In this document: one piece after another, positions 5,780 to 10,662 of the stretch | Numbering within the stretch: position 1 is the stretch's first letter | How the letters are laid out: each line of letters opens with the position of its first letter | Notes under the pieces: generated by a model | Told to the model about the DNA's origin: nothing | The model's input: only the letters and a program-made list of their open reading frames with translations | Database searches by the model: none | Source: Abiotrophia sp965245735 | Lineage (GTDB): Bacteria > Bacillota > Bacilli > Lactobacillales > Aerococcaceae | Direction of reading: 5' to 3' | Length of the DNA: 10,662 nt | NCBI GenBank assembly: GCA_965245735.1 | Contig: CBDFAX010000042.1 | Coordinates: forward strand, 1 to 10,662 | Position numbers and translations under genes: made by a program

Positions 5780-7015
5780 TTATAATGAGCGATAGCCGAT
5801 GTCCTGACGGTAGAATAAATCAGGACAATCAATCTTCTTAATCTCATCATAAACCTTCTGTCTAGCACTGGCAAGTGTGGTCCCCTTGGCACAGACAATG
5901 AGGACACGTCCACCATTTATTGTCAGTTCATTCTCTACCTTGCGGGTCCCCATATGGAAGACCGGTACACTTAGCTGATCCAAGCCCTTAATGACACTAC
6001 CTTTAACACTTGCTTCGGGGTAACCTTTGGCGGCTAAAACCACACCAATAACCGCATCTTGATCCCATTCCAATTGGAAGTCCAGCCCATCAATGACGGC
6101 ATTGGCCACCTGATAAAGACTAGACTTGAGTTGGAGAAGGAGCACTTCGCATTCTGGATCCCCAAAACGAACATTGAATTCAATGGTTTTGACGCCGTCG
6201 GCACATTTCATCAGACCCGCATAGAGGATGCCATAGAAAGGCATGCCTTCTTGAGACATGGCATCCACCATAGGTTGCACGACTTGTTCTAGGCCTTGAG
6301 CAACATCCTGGTCGCTGATATGAGAAATAGGCAGATAAGCTCCCATACCCCCAGTGTTGAGGCCACGGTCACCGTCTAGGGCCCGTTTATGATCTTGGGC
6401 TACCTTCATAGGCACGACCTTGCGGTCTGACACAAAACACATGAGGGAAAATTCTTCCCCTTCTAGGAATTCTTCAATAACAACTGAGCCACCTGCGTCA
6501 GCAAATTTAGCTTCTTGCATCATGGCTTTGAGGGCCTCTTGAGCTTCTTCTTGGTTCTGGGCGATGATGACCCCCTTGCCCGCGGCTAGGCCATCGGCCT
6601 TGAGGACAATAGGGGTTGCCTGCTGAGCAAGATAGTGTTTGGCTGCCTCATAATCGCTAAAGCTCTCATGCTTGGCTGTTGGAATCTGGTATTTGGCCAT
6701 CATCTGCTTAGAGAAGACCTTGCTGCCTTCTAGCTGAGCCGCTTGAGCAGAGGGACCAAAGGCCCGAATACCGGCTGCTTGAAGGCGGTCTACGAGACCG
6801 GCGACTAGATAGACTTCCGGCCCTATGAAAACCAAATCAATGGGCTCCGTCTGACAAAAAGCAATAAGCTCGGGTTCGGTCAGAGATAAACAGGTTCCAA
6901 ACTCCGCCACGGCTGGGTTATCACCCAGGAGAAAAACTTGATGACCTTCTTGGTGGAACTTGTAAGCTATGGCATGCTCACGTCCACCGGCACCTACTAC
7001 GAGTACCTTAGCCAT
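5780..7015 (-). CDS. purD: Phosphoribosylamine-glycine ligase (GAR synthetase)
   Basis: PurD joins glycine to phosphoribosylamine using ATP, the second step of de novo purine synthesis. Starting at ATG 7015 the product is 411 residues, normal for the family, with N-terminal LVVGAGGREHAIA (5-17), GPEVYLVAGLVD (65-76), FGPSAQAAQLEGSK (86-99), the ATP-grasp loop VLKADGLAAGKGV (137-149), EEFLEGEEFS (181-190), NTGGMGAY (220-227) and EFNVRFGDPE (279-288) carrying metal/ATP ligands. The frame is open for 18 more codons upstream to an ATG at 7069, but those residues overlap purH, have no family similarity and would precede the canonical MAKVLVVG start, so 7015 was chosen. The start is one base after the purH stop (TAA-G-ATG). 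No purine-rich ribosome binding site is visible in the preceding 25 bases, so initiation probably depends on ribosomes finishing purH. PurD, purH and purN together with purM are arranged as in most Firmicutes pur operons. Confidence 0.96.
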   Translation of the reverse strand: MAKVLVVGAGGREHAIAYKFHQEGHQVFLLGDNPAVAEFGTCLSLTEPELIAFCQTEPIDLVFIGPEVYLVAGLVDRLQAAGIRAFGPSAQAAQLEGSKVFSKQMMAKYQIPTAKHESFSDYEAAKHYLAQQATPIVLKADGLAAGKGVIIAQNQEEAQEALKAMMQEAKFADAGGSVVIEEFLEGEEFSLMCFVSDRKVVPMKVAQDHKRALDGDRGLNTGGMGAYLPISHISDQDVAQGLEQVVQPMVDAMSQEGMPFYGILYAGLMKCADGVKTIEFNVRFGDPECEVLLLQLKSSLYQVANAVIDGLDFQLEWDQDAVIGVVLAAKGYPEASVKGSVIKGLDQLSVPVFHMGTRKVENELTINGGRVLIVCAKGTTLASARQKVYDEIKKIDCPDLFYRQDIGYRSL

Positions 7016-7016
7016 C

Positions 7017-8546
7017 TTAGTGTTTAAAGTGGCGTGTGGTCGTGAAGACCATGGCCACACCTTTCTCATTGGCTACATCAATGGAAGCTTGGTCCTTGAT
7101 AGAACCACCTGGTTGGACCACTGCGCTGATGCCATAGTCAGCCGCAATTTCAAGACTATCAGGCATTGGGAAGAAGGCATCTGAAGCGAGTACGGCTCCC
7201 TTAGCCTTGTCGCCAGCCTGTTCGAGCGCTAGCTTAGCCGCCCCAACCCGGTTCATTTGCCCGGCGCCAATGCCTAGTGTCTGGCCATTCTTAGCCACTA
7301 CAATGGCGTTGGACTTGACATGCTTGACAATTTTAAGGCCAAATTCTAAATCCGCTTTTTGGTCCTCACTTGGGGCAAGATGGGTCACTTGACGCCAATC
7401 TTCTGCTAGAGCTTGGTTGGCATCTTGAATCAAGAGACCACCACGCACACTCTTAATTTGAGGCTGAGCCAAGTTGCCACCTTGTGGAATTTGGTAGAGA
7501 CGCAGGTTTTTCTTTTTCTTAAGCAAGTCTAAAGCTTCTGCCTCATAGCCTTCTGCTAGAATAATTTCTAGGAAAATGGCATGTAATCGCTCTGCGGTCG
7601 CCAAATCTACCACTCCATTAATGGCCACTATCCCACCAAAGATAGAGACTGGATCCGCCTCATAAGCCTTATCAAAGGCTTCCTTGACACTGCTTCCTAG
7701 AGCTACCCCGCAAGGATTCATATGTTTCACCACCACACAGGCTGTCTGGCCTTGAAACTCATTGAGGATATCCAAGGCAGCGCTGGCGTCCTGAAGGTTA
7801 TTATAGGACATTTGCTTGCCGTGCAGTTGAGTGGCTGACTGCAGGGTATAGCTTTCGGCTTGATCGCTAACATAGTGCCAAGCCTTTTGGTGCGGGTTCT
7901 CACCATAGCGTAAGCTATCTTGAAGCTTATAAGACAAGGTCAAAGTATCTGGCACTAAGTGATCGGCTTGATCAAAGTAACGGGCAATGGCTGCATCATA
8001 GGCTGCCGTTCTATGGTAAACCTTAATAGCTAGGCGTCGACGAGTGGCGGCAGACACCTGCCCTTTCTCAGCTAATTCTGCCAAGACAGCCGGGTAGTCT
8101 GCCACGTCACAGACAACCGTCACATCTTGATGGTTTTTGGCCGCTGAGCGCAACATGCTTGGGCCGCCAATATCGATATTTTCAATCACTTCTGCTTCCG
8201 TCACGCCTGGTTTCTTGACTGTTTCTTCGAAAGGATAGAGATTGACACAGACTAAGTCAATATAATCAATTTGATTTTGACTGACTTGCTCACGATGCAA
8301 ATCAGAGTCACGTTTGGCTAAGAGTCCACCATGGATAGCCGGATGCAGCGTTTTAACACGACCTTCCAAAATTTCGGGAAAACCAGTGACAGAGGCTACA
8401 TCCAAGACTTCCAACCCGGCATCTTTCAAATAGGTGGCCGTCCCACCCGTACTAATTAATTCATAGCCAGCTGCTACTAGACCCTTGGCAAAGTCTAGTA
8501 AGCCTGTCTTGTCGCTAACACTTAATAAGGCACGCTTTTTACTCAT
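7017..8546 (-). CDS. purH: Bifunctional AICAR formyltransferase / IMP cyclohydrolase
   Basis: PurH performs the last two steps to IMP: formylation of AICAR with 10-formyltetrahydrofolate, then ring closure. The 509-residue protein is complete. The N-terminal IMP cyclohydrolase (MGS-like) domain covers about residues 1-195, with SVSDKTGL (9-16), STGGTA (32-37), TGFPEILEGRVKTLHP (54-69) and IDIGGPSMLRSAAKN (124-138). The formyltransferase domain follows, with RYGENPHQ (213-220), SYNNLQDA (247-254), VVVKHMNPCG (271-280; the catalytic K274-H275 pair, family usually KHANPCG), RGG (368-370), SDAFFPMPD (455-463) and the C-terminal TTTRHFKH. ATG 8546 follows AAGGAGGG at 4-7 bases, a strong site that directly follows the purN stop (13-base gap). 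The gene ends one base before purD. Confidence 0.97.
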   Translation of the reverse strand: MSKKRALLSVSDKTGLLDFAKGLVAAGYELISTGGTATYLKDAGLEVLDVASVTGFPEILEGRVKTLHPAIHGGLLAKRDSDLHREQVSQNQIDYIDLVCVNLYPFEETVKKPGVTEAEVIENIDIGGPSMLRSAAKNHQDVTVVCDVADYPAVLAELAEKGQVSAATRRRLAIKVYHRTAAYDAAIARYFDQADHLVPDTLTLSYKLQDSLRYGENPHQKAWHYVSDQAESYTLQSATQLHGKQMSYNNLQDASAALDILNEFQGQTACVVVKHMNPCGVALGSSVKEAFDKAYEADPVSIFGGIVAINGVVDLATAERLHAIFLEIILAEGYEAEALDLLKKKKNLRLYQIPQGGNLAQPQIKSVRGGLLIQDANQALAEDWRQVTHLAPSEDQKADLEFGLKIVKHVKSNAIVVAKNGQTLGIGAGQMNRVGAAKLALEQAGDKAKGAVLASDAFFPMPDSLEIAADYGISAVVQPGGSIKDQASIDVANEKGVAMVFTTTRHFKH

Positions 8547-8559
8547 ATTGCCCTCCTTC

Positions 8560-9132
8560 TCATTCTTGGGTTAGTAATTGATAGACGACCTGAGGTAGCA
8601 ATTCATGCTCCAAGTCGTGAATACGTTGCGTCAAATCCTCCAGGGATTCATCCGCTGGATGTTGGAGACTGGCTTGGGCGATGACCTGGCCACTGTCTAA
8701 CTCTTCATTGACATAGTGGACACTAATACCAATTTCGCTATCGCCTGCCCGATAGGCCTGGCCAATGGCGTCTACCCCCTTGTATTTTGGCAACAAGGAA
8801 GGATGTAAGTTAATCATGGGCCCCTTGTAATGCTCTAATAGGTAAGGAGAGACAATCCGCATATAACCTGCCAAAATAATCAAGTCAACTGGCTCAATAG
8901 CCTCTAGAATGGCTGCTTCAAACTGAGCCTTGTTGGCATAATCCTTAGGACTAAAGACGAAGCAGTCGATGCCACGGCTTTGGGCCTTGGCCACAACTGG
9001 CGCGCCAGGCTTATCACAGACTAATTTGCTGATAGTCATGATTTCCTTCAATCGGTCGTCGTCGGCTAGCGCTTGAAAATTAGACCCGGTCCCCGAGGCA
9101 AAGATCGCAACGCGTTTTTTTGCTTGGGTCAT
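8560..9132 (-). CDS. purN: Phosphoribosylglycinamide formyltransferase (GAR transformylase)
   Basis: PurN transfers the formyl group of 10-formyltetrahydrofolate to GAR. The 190-residue length is typical. N-terminal IFASGTGSNFQAL (10-22) is the phosphate-binding loop for GAR; LAGYMRIVSP (87-96) and the catalytic stretch INLHPSLLP (107-115) supply N108 and H110, and D146 in ELDSGQVIAQ (144-153) completes the triad equivalent to N106, H108 and D144 of the E. coli enzyme. The ATG overlaps the purM stop as ATGA (4-base overlap), the classic arrangement for translational coupling. A GAAGGGA element lies about 10 bases upstream within the end of purM and is only a moderate ribosome binding site. 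PurN is the folate-dependent form; whether a formate-dependent PurT also exists cannot be seen here. Confidence 0.97.
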   Translation of the reverse strand: MTQAKKRVAIFASGTGSNFQALADDDRLKEIMTISKLVCDKPGAPVVAKAQSRGIDCFVFSPKDYANKAQFEAAILEAIEPVDLIILAGYMRIVSPYLLEHYKGPMINLHPSLLPKYKGVDAIGQAYRAGDSEIGISVHYVNEELDSGQVIAQASLQHPADESLEDLTQRIHDLEHELLPQVVYQLLTQE

Positions 9133-10133
9133 GAGATAACAATCCCTTCTTGGTCAGTTACTTGGCCTAAAACAAAGGCATCCGGCAGGAGGTCCAAGAC
9201 GGTTTTAACATCTTCAGGCTCTAGAACAAAGGCTAGCCCAACCCCCATATTAAATACATGGTACATTTCCTCCCAGTCTACCTGTCCTACTTGACTCAAA
9301 TAGTGGAAGATTTCTGGCACTTGATAGGCCTTGCTATCAAGGCTCATACCCAGTCCGGCTGCCAAGCAACGAGGTAGATTCTCATGGAAACCACCTCCCG
9401 TAATATGAGCGATACCGGCTACTTTGACTTGGGCCATAACGACTTCCACTTCCTTAGCATAGATGCGCGTAGGCGTCAGGAGGGTCTCACCTAAGGTCGA
9501 GTTGCCAAAGGCTGACTTGAGGTCTAAATCATGGTCGCTAATAATCTTACGAACAAGTGAAAAACCATTTGAATGGACACCACTTGAAGGAAGACCAACC
9601 ACAACTTGACCAGCTCGAGTATTGTCAGGAGAAAGTAAGAGTTCCTTCTCTTGGGCCCCCACACAGAAACCCGCAATGTCATACTCGCCGTCTTCATAGA
9701 AGCCCGCCATCTCTGCTGTCTCGCCACCTACAATGGCACAACCAGCTTGGACACAGCCATCAGCTACGCCACTGACAATGGCTTCAATTTGCTCCGGATA
9801 GTTCTTACCTACCGCAAGATAATCTAGGAAGAAGAGTGGCTTAGCACCTTGGGCCAAGATATCGTTAACACACATAGCCACCACATCAATCCCAATGGTA
9901 TTATGGATATCAAGCTCAAAGGCCAGCTTGAGCTTGGTCCCCACGCCATCGGTCCCACTTACTAAGACGGGATTTTTGAACTGATAGGCGCTCAAATCAA
10001 AGCAGCCGCCAAAACTCCCGATAGAGGCTAGCATGCCCAAATTTTTGGTTCTAGCCAAATGTTTCTTAATACGTTCGACAGATTCATAACCGGCTTCAAG
10101 GCTCACGCCACTGGCTGCATAGTGTTTACTCAT
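9129..10133 (-). CDS. purM: Phosphoribosylformylglycinamidine cyclo-ligase (AIR synthetase)
   Basis: PurM uses ATP to close the imidazole ring of FGAM, giving AIR. The 334-residue product has the PurM/AIRS two-domain fold signatures: N-terminal GVSLEAGYESVERIKKH (9-25), the ATP-phosphate motif SGTDGVGTKLK (59-69), IDVVAMCVNDILAQGAKPL (82-100), GGETAEMAG (136-144; usually GGETAEMPG), GLPSSGVHSNGFSLVRK (180-196) and ITGGGFHENLPR (244-255). ATG 10133 overlaps the end of purF by 8 bases (ATGAGTAA), and AAAAGGAGG, which sits inside the last purF codons, is 6 bases before it, a strong site. It is followed by purN with an ATGA overlap, so purF, purM and purN form a tightly coupled block. Confidence 0.97.
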   Translation of the reverse strand: MSKHYAASGVSLEAGYESVERIKKHLARTKNLGMLASIGSFGGCFDLSAYQFKNPVLVSGTDGVGTKLKLAFELDIHNTIGIDVVAMCVNDILAQGAKPLFFLDYLAVGKNYPEQIEAIVSGVADGCVQAGCAIVGGETAEMAGFYEDGEYDIAGFCVGAQEKELLLSPDNTRAGQVVVGLPSSGVHSNGFSLVRKIISDHDLDLKSAFGNSTLGETLLTPTRIYAKEVEVVMAQVKVAGIAHITGGGFHENLPRCLAAGLGMSLDSKAYQVPEIFHYLSQVGQVDWEEMYHVFNMGVGLAFVLEPEDVKTVLDLLPDAFVLGQVTDQEGIVIS

Positions 10134-10662
10134 GTTGGGCCTCCTTTTTGGCTAAATAGGCTTGTTGGATAGGGGTCAGTGAGTCATAAAATTGCTGCTC
10201 ATAATCGTGTAGACCGGCTACATAGTCGGCAGAGAAGCAGTCCATGCAGAGGCCCTTGTTAGGACCTTCAGCCTCTAGGCCAATAGCATCTTTGAGCCCT
10301 TCTTCACTGAGAAAGGCCAAGCTATCTGCATTAATGAGCTGGCACACTTCCTCCAAACTATGGTTGGCACAAATCAATTCCCCAGAAGTCGACATGTCGA
10401 TGCCGTAGAAGGATGGGAAGAGAATAGGTGGTGCCGCAATCCGCACATGAACTTCTTTGGCACCGGCCTCCTTAAGTAATTGGACAATCCGTCGCGAGGT
10501 GGTTCCCCGCACGATGGAATCATCTACCATGACGACTCGCTTGCCACCCACAATGGATTTGACGGCAGAAAGTTTCATACGAACCCCTTGCTCCCGCAAT
10601 TCTTGAGTAGGTTGAATAAAGGTCCGGGCTACATATTGGTTCTTAATCAAGCCCATTTCATA
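10126..10662 (-). CDS. purF: Amidophosphoribosyltransferase, C-terminal part (N-terminus beyond right edge)
   Basis: The last 178 codons of PurF are present; the frame enters at the right edge with YEMGLIKN. PurF makes 5-phosphoribosylamine from PRPP and glutamine and is the committed, feedback-inhibited step of the pathway. The PRPP-binding motif VVMVDDSIVRGTTS is clear, as are RTFIQPTQELREQG, VRMKLSAVKS and FYGIDMST of the phosphoribosyltransferase domain. The N-terminal Ntn-glutaminase domain is outside the window. In B. subtilis PurF four cysteines hold a [4Fe-4S] cluster; here the CxxC pair survives (GLCMDCFSADY near the C-terminus) but the YPCFYGID cysteine is serine (FPSFYGID). The protein also ends with a charged tail after YLAKKEAQHE and its last codons carry the purM ribosome binding site, overlapping purM by 8 bases. 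Confidence 0.97.
   Translation of the reverse strand, partial: YEMGLIKNQYVARTFIQPTQELREQGVRMKLSAVKSIVGGKRVVMVDDSIVRGTTSRRIVQLLKEAGAKEVHVRIAAPPILFPSFYGIDMSTSGELICANHSLEEVCQLINADSLAFLSEEGLKDAIGLEAEGPNKGLCMDCFSADYVAGLHDYEQQFYDSLTPIQQAYLAKKEAQHE

Noticed and set aside
7016..7069. An 18-codon upstream extension of purD to ATG 7069
   Set aside because: It overlaps purH out of frame, has no family similarity and no ribosome binding site; the canonical MAKVLVVGAGG start is ATG 7015.
9524..9775. Short frames on both strands inside purM
   Set aside because: They lie entirely within the highly conserved purM coding sequence; the plus-strand one is rich in H, Q and R as expected of an antisense shadow.

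Overview
The window looks like ordinary core chromosome from a low-to-moderate GC Gram-positive bacterium, most likely of the order Lactobacillales. The support is a paralogue that fits the streptococcal/lactobacillal type of RNase J2, a TrmK-Nif3 gene pair, strong AGGAGG-type ribosome binding sites, sigma-A-like TATAAT promoters and a Gram-positive style purine operon. The base composition and gene mix would suit the Aerococcaceae (for example an Abiotrophia-like organism), but that placement is a guess. Every convincing gene lies on the minus strand, so transcription runs from the right edge to the left edge. No RNA genes, mobile elements, CRISPR arrays or phage genes were seen.

Right block (3852-10662): the distal part of a de novo purine operon, in transcription order purF (5' end outside the window), purM, purN, purH, purD, purB and a DJ-1/PfpI-family gene, closed by a hairpin terminator at 3819-3846. 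Genes from purF to purB overlap or lie 1-28 bases apart. PurF makes phosphoribosylamine, PurD makes GAR, PurN formylates GAR, PurM closes the imidazole ring to AIR, PurB acts at the SAICAR and adenylosuccinate steps, and PurH carries out the last two steps to IMP. The purE/K/C/S/Q/L genes are not in view and are presumably upstream, beyond the right edge, or elsewhere. purB sits after purD instead of near the front of the operon as in Bacillus subtilis, and the DJ-1 gene is the last member.

Middle block (1313-3851): a good promoter (TTGCAA, 17 bp spacer, TATAAT), an approximately 84-nt leader holding a possible 18-codon peptide, rnjB (RNase J2), and a six-helix membrane protein resembling the ThiT S-component of ECF vitamin transporters. 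A strong intrinsic terminator at 1313-1341 closes this unit.

Left block (1-1259): a TATAAT promoter with a weak -35, then trmK (tRNA m1A22 methyltransferase, TTG start) and a Nif3/YqfO-family gene cut by the left edge.

No previously undescribed multi-gene system was found. The points worth a second look are a PurF that lacks one of the expected iron-sulphur ligand cysteines, an RNase J2 with an incomplete metal-binding motif, the leader peptide in front of rnjB, the DJ-1 gene at the tail of the purine operon, a purD without a visible ribosome binding site, and the divergent ThiT-like gene.
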